This document shows, piece after piece, positions 37,055-44,638 of a DNA stretch of 64,000 bases (position 1 is its first letter; every line of letters starts with the position of its first letter). The notes under the pieces are model-generated. The model worked only from the letters and a program-made list of their open reading frames with translations. It ran no database searches and was not told the origin of the DNA. Source of the DNA: Caldicellulosiruptor acetigenus. GTDB lineage: Bacteria > Bacillota > Thermoanaerobacteria > Caldicellulosiruptorales > Caldicellulosiruptoraceae. Location of the stretch: positions 1,181,501 through 1,245,500 of the forward strand of contig NZ_CP113866.1 of assembly GCF_026914305.1 (NCBI RefSeq), given 5' to 3'. Both the position numbers and the translations under genes were made by a program.

Positions 37055-37324
37055 ATGGTGGAGAAGAAAAAGGTGGAAAAGGTAGTTGCAAAACCTCAAG
37101 TGAACAAAAAGAAGTTGAGTTTTAAAGAATGGTGGGCAAAAACTGTAAAATTTTTTAGAGATGTTAGAATAGAGATGAAGAAGGTTGTATGGCCTTCTCA
37201 AAAACAGGTGGTAAAGCACACAATTGTAGTGTTGACATTTACACTGTTTTTCACAGTGTTCATTTTGCTTGCTGACCTTATATATGACCAGCTTATCTTC
37301 AAACTTTTATTGAAGATAAAATAA
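37055..37324 (+). CDS. secE: Preprotein translocase subunit SecE
   Basis: Essential small subunit of the SecYEG translocon. A Lys-rich N-terminus (about 1-25) precedes the conserved amphipathic helix FFRDVRIEMKKVVWPSQKQV and one membrane segment (about 56-78). The 89-aa length fits the single-span SecE of Gram-positive bacteria. It lies between rpmG and nusG. Confidence 0.96.
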   Translation: MVEKKKVEKVVAKPQVNKKKLSFKEWWAKTVKFFRDVRIEMKKVVWPSQKQVVKHTIVVLTFTLFFTVFILLADLIYDQLIFKLLLKIK

Positions 37325-37344
37325 AAAGCAATTCTTGAGAAAAA

Positions 37345-37371
37345 AGGAGGGCGGGCTTTTAGCCCTTCAAA
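37345..37371 (+). promoter_or_regulatory. Shine-Dalgarno of nusG separated from ATG by a hairpin
   Basis: AGGAGG (37345-37350) lies 21 nt from the nusG ATG. GGGCT-TTT-AGCCC (37353-37365) folds between them; looping it out leaves 2 + 6 = 8 nt, ideal spacing. No other ribosome-binding site is present. Confidence 0.65.
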
Positions 37372-37896
37372 ATGAGCGATAAAAGAGCAAAATGGTATGT
37401 TGTCCATACCTATGCAGGCTATGAAAATAAAGTAAAAGCTAATTTAGAAAAAATAATTGAAAATAGAAATTTGTCTGATAGAATCTTAGACATAAGGATT
37501 CCCACAGAACTTGTCACTGAAATTAAAGATGGAAAGAAGATTGTAAAGGAAAAAAAGAAATTTCCTTCGTATGTGTTAATCAAAGCTGTAATGGACAATG
37601 AGATATGGTACACCATAAGAAATGTCAGAGGCGTGACTGGTTTTGTGGGTCCTGAATCCAAACCCACACCTCTTACAGATGAAGAAATAGAAGCGATGGG
37701 TATCAAGGAAGAGGTTGTGGAGGTATTTGACATTGAAGTTGGTGACAATGTGAAGGTTGTATCTGGTCCGTTCACTGACTTTTATGGGCCAGTTGTTGAG
37801 ATAAACAGAGAACGAAAAAAGGTAAAAGTAATGCTCAACCTATTTGGGAGAGAAACTCCTGTAGAATTTGATTACCACCAAGTAGAAAGATTATAA
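37372..37896 (+). CDS. nusG: Transcription termination/antitermination protein NusG
   Basis: A 174-aa factor that binds RNA polymerase. The NGN domain (about 1-115) has KWYVVHTYAGYENKVK, VLIKAVMD and the RNVRGVTGFVG segment; the C-terminal KOW domain has VGDNVKVVSGPFTDFYGPV. It is intact with no insertion. It follows secE and precedes the L11/L1 genes as in other Firmicutes. Translation initiation seems to depend on a looped-out hairpin between Shine-Dalgarno and ATG. Confidence 0.97.
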   Translation: MSDKRAKWYVVHTYAGYENKVKANLEKIIENRNLSDRILDIRIPTELVTEIKDGKKIVKEKKKFPSYVLIKAVMDNEIWYTIRNVRGVTGFVGPESKPTPLTDEEIEAMGIKEEVVEVFDIEVGDNVKVVSGPFTDFYGPVVEINRERKKVKVMLNLFGRETPVEFDYHQVERL

Positions 37897-37936
37897 TATA
37901 TTTAAACTCAAGTCAAACAGGAGGTGAAAAAGAAAA

Positions 37937-38362
37937 ATGGCAAAGAAGGTATTAACACAAATAAAGCTTCAAATTCCAGCAGGCAAGGCAACACCAGCAC
38001 CACCAGTTGGACCTGCATTGGGTCAGCATGGTGTTAATATTATGCAGTTTTGCAAAGAGTTTAATGAAAGAACAGCGAAAGATGCTGGATTGATTATTCC
38101 AGTTGTTATAACTGTTTATTCTGATAGGTCTTTTACATTCATTACAAAGACGCCTCCAGCATCAGTTCTGTTGAAGAAAGCTGCGGGAATTGAAAGCGGG
38201 TCTCCAAAGCCAAACAAGCAAAAGGTAGCTACATTAAAAAGAGATGTTATCAGAAAGATTGCTGAACAAAAGATGCCAGACTTGACTGCTGCATCTTTGG
38301 AGGCTGCTATGAGAACCATTGAAGGTACTGCAAAGAGCATGGGAATTGTGGTTGAAGACTAA
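37937..38362 (+). CDS. rplK: 50S ribosomal protein L11
   Basis: A 141-aa protein of the GTPase-associated centre and target of PrmA, which is encoded at 19780. The signature segments [20 protein letters not shown] and the C-terminal rRNA-binding domain ([12 protein letters not shown] end) are present. Strong GGAGGTGA ribosome-binding site. Confidence 0.98.
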   Translation: MAKKVLTQIKLQIPAGKATPAPPVGPALGQHGVNIMQFCKEFNERTAKDAGLIIPVVITVYSDRSFTFITKTPPASVLLKKAAGIESGSPKPNKQKVATLKRDVIRKIAEQKMPDLTAASLEAAMRTIEGTAKSMGIVVED

Positions 38363-38437
38363 TATTTTTTGCACCTTAGGTAGGTGTGGGAGGTTAATTT
38401 ATAGCCGCAAATACCACAAAGGAGGTTTATAAAGAGA

Positions 38438-39130
38438 ATGTTCAGAGGTAAGAAATATCAAGAAGTCGCAAAACTTGTCGATAAAACAAAGCTTTATGAC
38501 CCGGAAGAAGCAATTGAACTTGCATTAAAAACATCTTATGCAAAGTTTGACGAGACGGTTGAAGTTCATGTAAGATTAAACGTTGATCCAAGACATGCTG
38601 ATCAACAGGTAAGAGGCACTGTGGTTTTGCCGAACGGTACAGGTAAAAACGTAAGAGTTTTAGTTTTTGCAAAAGGTGACAAGGCAAAAGAAGCAGAAGA
38701 AGCAGGAGCAGATTATGTAGGTGCAGAAGAGCTTGTTGCAAAGATTCAAAATGAAGGCTGGACAGACTTTGATGTATGTATTGCAACACCCGATATGATG
38801 GGTTTGGTGGGAAGACTTGGTAAGATTTTAGGTCCTAAAGGTTTGATGCCAAACCCAAAATCAGGGACTGTAACAATGGATGTTGCAAAAGCTGTGAAAG
38901 AAGCAAAAGCTGGTAGAGTTGAATTTAGGCTTGACAAGACAGCTATAATCCACTGTCCAATTGGCAAGGTTTCATTTGGTAAAGAGAAACTTCTTGAAAA
39001 CTATAGAACACTAATGGATGCAATCATCAAAGCAAGACCAGCTGCTGCAAAAGGACAGTTTATAAAAAGCATCACAGTAGCAACAACAATGGGACCTGGA
39101 ATTAAAATAAATCCATTAAAACCGTTATAA
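38438..39130 (+). CDS. rplA: 50S ribosomal protein L1
   Basis: A 230-aa protein of the L1 stalk. Conserved segments include [20 protein letters not shown], the L1 signature near [14 protein letters not shown], and the end [10 protein letters not shown]. It follows rplK by 75 bp with AAAGGAGG upstream. In many bacteria L1 also represses its own operon translationally; I see no obvious L1-binding site here. Confidence 0.98.
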   Translation: MFRGKKYQEVAKLVDKTKLYDPEEAIELALKTSYAKFDETVEVHVRLNVDPRHADQQVRGTVVLPNGTGKNVRVLVFAKGDKAKEAEEAGADYVGAEELVAKIQNEGWTDFDVCIATPDMMGLVGRLGKILGPKGLMPNPKSGTVTMDVAKAVKEAKAGRVEFRLDKTAIIHCPIGKVSFGKEKLLENYRTLMDAIIKARPAAAKGQFIKSITVATTMGPGIKINPLKPL

Positions 39131-39159
39131 TAGTATAAAAATGTTCTAAAATTCAAAAA

Positions 39160-39346
39160 GTGAATAGCCTACAACCGAAGACAGTAGGTGCAAAGTACTT
39201 TTAAAGGTACTTTGCTTAAAGGTTTGCCTACCGAGGTTGTAATTATTTTAAAACCCATCGGCCAAGATGGCTTGAAATTGTCTTTTATTGTTGGCTGAAT
39301 GGGGGAAGGATAATTACAGCCTCTTTAAGGTGAACTTAAAGAGGCT
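39160..39346 (+). ncRNA. Ribosomal protein L10 leader with attenuator
   Basis: The 5' region of rplJL. A nested structure is visible: ACAACC (39171-39176) with GGTTGT (39235-39240), GTAGG (39184-39188) with CCTAC (39227-39231), and GCAAAGTAC (39190-39198) with GTACTTTGC (39207-39215), the layout of the L10 leader that binds L10(L12)4. Downstream a perfect 12-bp stem AGCCTCTTTAAG/CTTAAAGAGGCT (39318-39346) with a T-rich tail looks like the attenuator terminator. Confidence 0.88.
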
Positions 39347-39384
39347 TTAATAATTTTATAGGATACAAAAGGGAGGTGAATTTG

Positions 39385-39909
39385 TTGGCAAAGTCAAGAG
39401 CGGTAAAAGAGCAACTTTTAAATGAGTACAAGGAAAAGCTGTCCAAAGCAAAAGCTGGTGTGATTGTTTGCAATCATGGAATTACCGTCGAACAGGACAC
39501 AGCGCTCAGAAAGAAGCTAAGAGAAGCAGGAATTGAGTACAAGGTTGTAAAAAAGACTTTGTTTACCTTTGCTGTAAGGGAAAATAATCTTTCTGAACTT
39601 GAGCAGTTCTTTGAAGGACCTATTGCCGTTGCATTTTCATACGACGACCCTGTAAAGGTTGCAAAGGTATTAAAAGAAGGCGCAAAAGACCTTGAAAAGT
39701 TAGAAATAAGAGGCGGATTTATTGAAGGCAAAGTAATTTCTGCAAAAGAGGTTGACGCACTTTCCAAACTTCCGTCAAGAGAAGAGCTTGTTGCAAAGAT
39801 GCTTGGTGGCTTGAATGCGCCAATGTCTGGTCTTGTATATGTACTTTCTGGTACAATTAGGAAGCTTGTTCTGGCACTCGATGCTATTGCTAAAAAGCAG
39901 AGTGCTTAA
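39385..39909 (+). CDS. rplJ: 50S ribosomal protein L10
   Basis: Stalk-base protein (about 174 aa) that anchors L7/L12 dimers through its C-terminal helix. An N-terminal rRNA-binding domain includes YKVVKKTLF and FEGPIAVAFSYDDP. TTG 39385 gives MAKSRAVKEQ with GGGAGGTGA at ideal spacing; the upstream in-frame GTG 39376 lies inside that site. It sits behind the L10 leader, so it should be autoregulated by L10. Confidence 0.97.
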   Translation: MAKSRAVKEQLLNEYKEKLSKAKAGVIVCNHGITVEQDTALRKKLREAGIEYKVVKKTLFTFAVRENNLSELEQFFEGPIAVAFSYDDPVKVAKVLKEGAKDLEKLEIRGGFIEGKVISAKEVDALSKLPSREELVAKMLGGLNAPMSGLVYVLSGTIRKLVLALDAIAKKQSA

Positions 39910-39958
39910 CATAAAATAAAAAAATAAAAAAATTTTAAAATGGGAGGTTGTTCAGAAG

Positions 39959-40348
39959 ATGGCAAGCGAAAAGGTTCAAAAATTGATTGAAGAAATCAAA
40001 ACATTGACAGTATTAGAGCTTTCTGAGATGGTAAAAGCTTTAGAAGAAGAGTTTGGCGTTACAGCAGCAGCTCCAGTTGCAGTTGCAGCAGCTCCAGTTG
40101 CTGGTGCTCAGGCAGCAGCTCCAGCTGCAGAAGAGAAGACAGAATTTAACGTTATTTTAGCAGACGCTGGTAGCGACAAGATCAAAGTTATCAAGGTAGT
40201 AAGAGAGATAACTGGTCTTGGATTGAAAGAGGCAAAGGACCTTGTTGACGGTGCTCCAAAGCCAATCAAAGAAAATGTTTCAAAAGAAGAAGCTGAGCAG
40301 ATCAAGAAGAAACTTGAAGAAGTTGGAGCAAAAGTTGAACTCAAATAA
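39959..40348 (+). CDS. rplL: 50S ribosomal protein L7/L12
   Basis: A 129-aa multicopy stalk protein that recruits translational GTPases. The N-terminal dimerisation domain (about 1-32), an Ala/Pro-rich hinge (about 38-60) and the C-terminal domain with [20 protein letters not shown] and [20 protein letters not shown] are all present. It ends at a strong terminator, and rpoB does not follow. Confidence 0.98.
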   Translation: MASEKVQKLIEEIKTLTVLELSEMVKALEEEFGVTAAAPVAVAAAPVAGAQAAAPAAEEKTEFNVILADAGSDKIKVIKVVREITGLGLKEAKDLVDGAPKPIKENVSKEEAEQIKKKLEEVGAKVELK

Positions 40349-40364
40349 TGAATGTCAAATTACT

Positions 40365-40400
40365 GAAAAAGGGCGGGGGAAATTTTCCTGCCCTTTTTCA
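40365..40400 (+). terminator. Terminator after rplL
   Basis: GAAAAAGGGC pairs with GCCCTTTTTC around a G/T-rich inner loop, with the T run inside the 3' arm. Confidence 0.85.
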
Positions 40401-40481
40401 ATTTAATGGATGAAATCTTGATTTTATTGTGGTATTATAAAATACATATTACACTAAGTTTAGGAAGGTTGGGTTAGAAAA

Positions 40482-40853
40482 ATGAATGAAAAGTACTTAG
40501 AGATTGTCCAAAAGATAAATGAGCTTACCTCTACCATGTCAGAAGCTTTTGAGCATATCATAAGTGTTCAAATTCCGCAGCTAAGGTTTGAAGACTCTTT
40601 TTATCTTTTAAACGATATTATTGAAGCATTTTTGAGTATTTCAAGTGCTCTGAGAGTAATTCAAGATGAGTTTGACGTAGAAAGTCTTCAGAACACAGAA
40701 AATGAATTTCAGGAAAGGTTGGGCGAGCTTCTTCAGATGTACAAGCAGCCAGTAGCTGAAAAGCTTCTTGCCAAGTATCAAAACGAAATAATACCGGTTT
40801 ATGAAAAATGGCAGACACAGCTTCTTAGTACAATAAACAGATACCAGGCATGA
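40482..40853 (+). CDS. Helical protein of unknown function (possibly DUF8042-like)
   Basis: A 123-aa protein that I do not recognise with certainty; it resembles small all-helical Firmicute proteins annotated as DUF8042. It is predicted to be almost wholly alpha-helical, acidic, with no membrane segment or cysteines. Conserved-looking parts are SVQIPQLRFEDSFYLLND and PVYEKWQTQLLS. It has its own ribosome-binding site (TAGGAAGG) and a promoter-like TATAAA upstream, and is enclosed by terminators on both sides, so it is monocistronic. Confidence 0.7.
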   Translation: MNEKYLEIVQKINELTSTMSEAFEHIISVQIPQLRFEDSFYLLNDIIEAFLSISSALRVIQDEFDVESLQNTENEFQERLGELLQMYKQPVAEKLLAKYQNEIIPVYEKWQTQLLSTINRYQA

Positions 40854-40858
40854 ATCAT

Positions 40859-40897
40859 AAAAAATGGCTGGCTACTTTTGGACCAGCCATTTTTTAC
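40859..40897. terminator. Bidirectional terminator
   Basis: AAAAAATGGCTGG and CCAGCCATTTTTT pair over an 11-nt loop. The A/T tracts on both arms let it serve both convergent genes. Confidence 0.88.
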
Positions 40898-40906
40898 TTA
40901 AGATTA

Positions 40907-42700
40907 TTATTTTTCAAAATATTTGAACTGTGAAGTGTAGAGATTATAATAATAACCTTTCTTCTCAAGAAGCTGAGTATGACTGCCTTCTTCAACAATT
41001 TGTCCATCGTGGATGACAAATATCCTGTCTGCATTTCTGATTGTGGACAGTCTGTGAGCTATAATAATTGAGGTCCTGCCCGATGTTAGCTTTTCTATAG
41101 CCTGTTGGATTAAGACCTCTGTTTGAGTGTCTACTGCTGAGGTTGCTTCATCTAATATCAGTATTTTTGGGTCAGCTAAAAGTGCTCTGGCAAATGCGAT
41201 GAGTTGTCTTTGACCGATAGAGAGGCGACTTCCTCTTTCGTTGACCTCTGTGTCATATCCGTTTTCCATTTTCATGATAAACTCATGAGCATTTACAATC
41301 TTTGCAGCCCTAATTACTTCATCCATTGTGGCATCAGGTTTTGCATATCGAATATTATCTGCAATTGTACCAGAGAATATAAATGTGTCTTGAAGCATTA
41401 TGCCCATTTGCTTTCTTAAAGAAGATAAAGTTACGTTTTTAATGTCATGCCCGTCAATCAAGATCCTTCCCTTTTGAGGGTCATAAAACCTTGCAATAAG
41501 ATTTATTATTGTGGTTTTTCCTGCACCTGTTTCGCCTACAAGCGCAATTGTCTCACCAGCTTTAATAGTAAATGAAACATCTTTTAAAACAGGTTTTTCC
41601 TCGTCGTATGAAAAAGAAACATTTTCAAACGTTATTTCACCTCTAATTGGTGGCAAGTCATATGCATCTTTGGTATCTTGAACATCTGGTTGAGTATCGA
41701 GAATTTCAAATATACGTTCGGTTGATGCCATTGCAACCAGCAGCTGGTTATAAAAGTTAGATATATTGTTAATAGGTTGCCAGAACATTCCCATATAATT
41801 AGAAAATGCTATGATTGTGCCAAGTGTTGTGTACCCCTTTCTCATCATCCAGATGCCAAAAAGAAATATGAGAACGCTCGAAAGAGTTCCAGTGAATTCT
41901 ATGGTTGGCCAAAATAGATTGTTTACTCTGATTGCTTTCATCCATGTATTTTTAAATGTAGTGTTGAGCATCTTAAAAATTTCAGCATTTTTTTCTTCTC
42001 TGACAAAAGCCTGAGTTATTTTCATTCCTTGTATGCTTTCATGTATATAAGCATTGAGAGTAGAAGATTTCTTTCTAACATCTTGCCATCTTGTTCTTAT
42101 TGAGTTTTTTAATATCATGATTATTAAGATTAACAAAGGAAGCACTCCAAGTGCGACAATGGATAGTTTTATATCGATTGAAAGCATTATTACTATGATA
42201 GCCCAAAGGCTTAAAGTGTCAACCAGCACATTTAAAATACTATTAGACAAAAGCTCTGATAAAGAATCCACGTCATTCATTACCCTTACCATTATTTTGC
42301 CTGCGGGTCGACTGTCGAAAAAGTTAAGAGATAGTTTCTGAAGGTGAATAAAAAGATGCATTCGAATATCTGAGACCACACTGTTGCCGAGTTTTGTCAT
42401 AAAGATGGTTCTTACACGAAGACTTATTACGTACAGTAAAGTAAGTACAATATAGAAAACTGCCTTATACAAAAGAGCATGGATATTTCTTTGGGGAATA
42501 TCAAAGTCAATAACCAATCTTATCAAATACGGTCCGGCAAGGTTGTAGAATGTAGCAAGCATCATCAGAAGAAGAGAGTATATAAAGTACCTTCTATATG
42601 GCTTTATATATCTCAAAAGTCTTACAAACTGTGACCAATTAAAAGGTTTTGTTATTGGTTCATCTTCTTCAATTCTAAGTCTTTTTGTGGAATTGCTCAA
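40907..42700 (-). CDS. ABC exporter half-transporter, catalytic-site subunit
   Basis: Type IV (ABCB-like) exporter half of 597 aa: six membrane helices (about 40-330) then a nucleotide-binding domain with Walker A GETGAGKT, Walker B ILILDEATSAVD and switch HRLST. The catalytic Glu is present, but the signature is LSIGQ instead of LSGGQ. Its partner (next entry) has the opposite defect, so the pair is a heterodimeric exporter with one consensus and one degenerate ATP site, like BmrCD or TM287/288. The start is TTG, overlapping the partner's stop by 4 bases (TTGA). Substrate unknown: drug, lipid or peptide. Confidence 0.92.
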   Translation of the reverse strand: MSNSTKRLRIEEDEPITKPFNWSQFVRLLRYIKPYRRYFIYSLLLMMLATFYNLAGPYLIRLVIDFDIPQRNIHALLYKAVFYIVLTLLYVISLRVRTIFMTKLGNSVVSDIRMHLFIHLQKLSLNFFDSRPAGKIMVRVMNDVDSLSELLSNSILNVLVDTLSLWAIIVIMLSIDIKLSIVALGVLPLLILIIMILKNSIRTRWQDVRKKSSTLNAYIHESIQGMKITQAFVREEKNAEIFKMLNTTFKNTWMKAIRVNNLFWPTIEFTGTLSSVLIFLFGIWMMRKGYTTLGTIIAFSNYMGMFWQPINNISNFYNQLLVAMASTERIFEILDTQPDVQDTKDAYDLPPIRGEITFENVSFSYDEEKPVLKDVSFTIKAGETIALVGETGAGKTTIINLIARFYDPQKGRILIDGHDIKNVTLSSLRKQMGIMLQDTFIFSGTIADNIRYAKPDATMDEVIRAAKIVNAHEFIMKMENGYDTEVNERGSRLSIGQRQLIAFARALLADPKILILDEATSAVDTQTEVLIQQAIEKLTSGRTSIIIAHRLSTIRNADRIFVIHDGQIVEEGSHTQLLEKKGYYYNLYTSQFKYFEK

Positions 42701-44442
42701 AACCTATCACCTTCTTTTTGTGTACTCAGAATATCTTTGTATTGCTGAACAAATATATTATAATATCTGCCTTTTTTAGCTAAAAGTTCACTATGAGTTC
42801 CTTGTTCTACAATCTTTCCATTTTCAAGGTAAAGTATCAAGTCGCAGTCTTTTACCATTGAAATCCTATGAGCAATGATAAATACGGTACAATCTTTGAA
42901 ATATTCTTCTAACGCTTTGCTTATCAAATATTCTGTTTCCATATCAACCGCTGATGTTGCATCATCGAGGATCAATATCTTGGGTTTTTTCAAAAGAGCT
43001 CTTGCTATTGCAATTCGCTGTTTCTGACCACCTGAGAGGCCAATTCCTCTTTCTCCAACAAGAGTATCATATCCATCTGGGAATTCCATAATAAACTCAT
43101 GTGCCTGAGCAAGTTTTGCGGCGTTTATGATATCTTCAAGAGAAGCATTTTCCACGCCGTATGCTATGTTATTTGCAATAGTGTCAGAAAACAAAAATGT
43201 CTCTTGAGGAATTACAGAGATTGCGCTTCTGAGCTTTTTAAGGTCGTAGTCTCTTACATCTATTTCGTCTATTAGTACTCTTCCGCTTGATACGTCATAA
43301 AAACGGGGTATAAGATTTACCACAGAAGATTTTCCTGAACCTGTTGGTCCCATTATAGCAACCTTCATTTTAGGTTTTACTTCAAAATTGATATTTTCTA
43401 AGACAAGATTTCCAAAGTGTTTGAAATACACGTTTTCAAACCTTACATACCCTTCTTTAACTTCAAATGGAGTTGGCTTTCCTTTGATTTTGACAGGTGT
43501 ACTGAGCAATCCAAATACTCTTTCGCAAGAAGCGTTTGCTCTTTCCACCATGCTTATAATCCATCCCAATGACCTCAGAGGCCAAATTATAGCCCAAAGA
43601 TATCCTTGAAAAGCCATAAGTGTTCCAACTGTAATTAAATTTTTAATTACCATAAAACCGCCCAGTGCGAAAATAATCAGTACAAGTAATGATGTCACTG
43701 CTTCAATCATAGGAAAGAATTTGCCCCAGATAAGTCCCACTGTGATATTTTGTTCTTTGTATTCGCTGTTGGCAGACGAAAATTTCTCTATTTCAAAGTT
43801 CTCTTGTGAGAAAGCCTTTACAACTCTGATGCCTGTAATATTTTCCTGAGTCGCTGTGTTAAGTTTTGAGTACTTTTCTCGTATCTTAATAAATTCTGGT
43901 CTTATGGTTCTATCAAAAACATAAACCAAGATTAGCAATATCGGAGTTGAGAGAAGCAAAGCAAGTGTAAGCTTTACATTTAAAATGAACATTATGGTAA
44001 GGGATATCGAAAAGTTCAAAATATTTTCGGCAAGCAGAGCTAAGGCAGTGGAGAAAAACATTCTAATTCCTTCCAAGTCACCTGTCATGCGTGCCATGAT
44101 TTCTCCTGTTCGAGTTTTGTCATAAAATTCATAGGTCTGTCTTTGTAAAAAATTGTAAAGCGTTTCTCTTAGTTCATAAAGTATGTTCTGGGATACTTTT
44201 TCAAATAATAATGAGTGACCATATCTTATAAGACCCCGCACCAAGCTTACACTGAGCATTGTGATGACAAATGGTAAAAGCAAATGATACTTTTTCTTTG
44301 AAATTACTTGGTCAATTATCAGTTTAGAGATATATGGATTTACCATTCCAAGGGTTATAGATATTGAAATGAGAACAAAACCAAGGATTAAAAATTTTTT
44401 ATATTTTCGAAAATATGGTGATAATCTTTTTAAGTTGTCCAC
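42697..44442 (-). CDS. ABC exporter half-transporter, degenerate-site subunit
   Basis: A 581-aa partner of the preceding half-transporter: six membrane helices (about 15-300) and a nucleotide-binding domain with Walker A GPTGSGKS, a consensus LSGGQ signature, and Walker B ILILDDATSAVD in which the catalytic Glu is Asp. With the partner's altered LSIGQ this defines one degenerate composite ATP site. It is the first gene of the two-gene operon, with GTG start and GGAAGGGTG upstream. It is divergent from the P-type ATPase. Confidence 0.92.
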   Translation of the reverse strand: MDNLKRLSPYFRKYKKFLILGFVLISISITLGMVNPYISKLIIDQVISKKKYHLLLPFVITMLSVSLVRGLIRYGHSLLFEKVSQNILYELRETLYNFLQRQTYEFYDKTRTGEIMARMTGDLEGIRMFFSTALALLAENILNFSISLTIMFILNVKLTLALLLSTPILLILVYVFDRTIRPEFIKIREKYSKLNTATQENITGIRVVKAFSQENFEIEKFSSANSEYKEQNITVGLIWGKFFPMIEAVTSLLVLIIFALGGFMVIKNLITVGTLMAFQGYLWAIIWPLRSLGWIISMVERANASCERVFGLLSTPVKIKGKPTPFEVKEGYVRFENVYFKHFGNLVLENINFEVKPKMKVAIMGPTGSGKSSVVNLIPRFYDVSSGRVLIDEIDVRDYDLKKLRSAISVIPQETFLFSDTIANNIAYGVENASLEDIINAAKLAQAHEFIMEFPDGYDTLVGERGIGLSGGQKQRIAIARALLKKPKILILDDATSAVDMETEYLISKALEEYFKDCTVFIIAHRISMVKDCDLILYLENGKIVEQGTHSELLAKKGRYYNIFVQQYKDILSTQKEGDRF

Positions 44443-44638
44443 GTAAGAAGCACCCTTCCAAACTTAAATTTTCATTTACTTGCTACTTTAATACATTATA
44501 AACCTGTTTTATGTGAAAATAAATATAAGAATTTTAATATTTAGCTCACTTTTTTAAGCCTTTATTTGTTCTTCATAAAACATTGAGCTTTTTAATAATA
44601 TTGTTTATAGATATTCAGGCGAGGATGATAAAACCACG

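Noticed and set aside
40080..40140. Repeated GCAGCAGCTCCAG-type units
   Set aside because: This is the Ala/Pro hinge of L7/L12 and is coding, not a separate repeat element.
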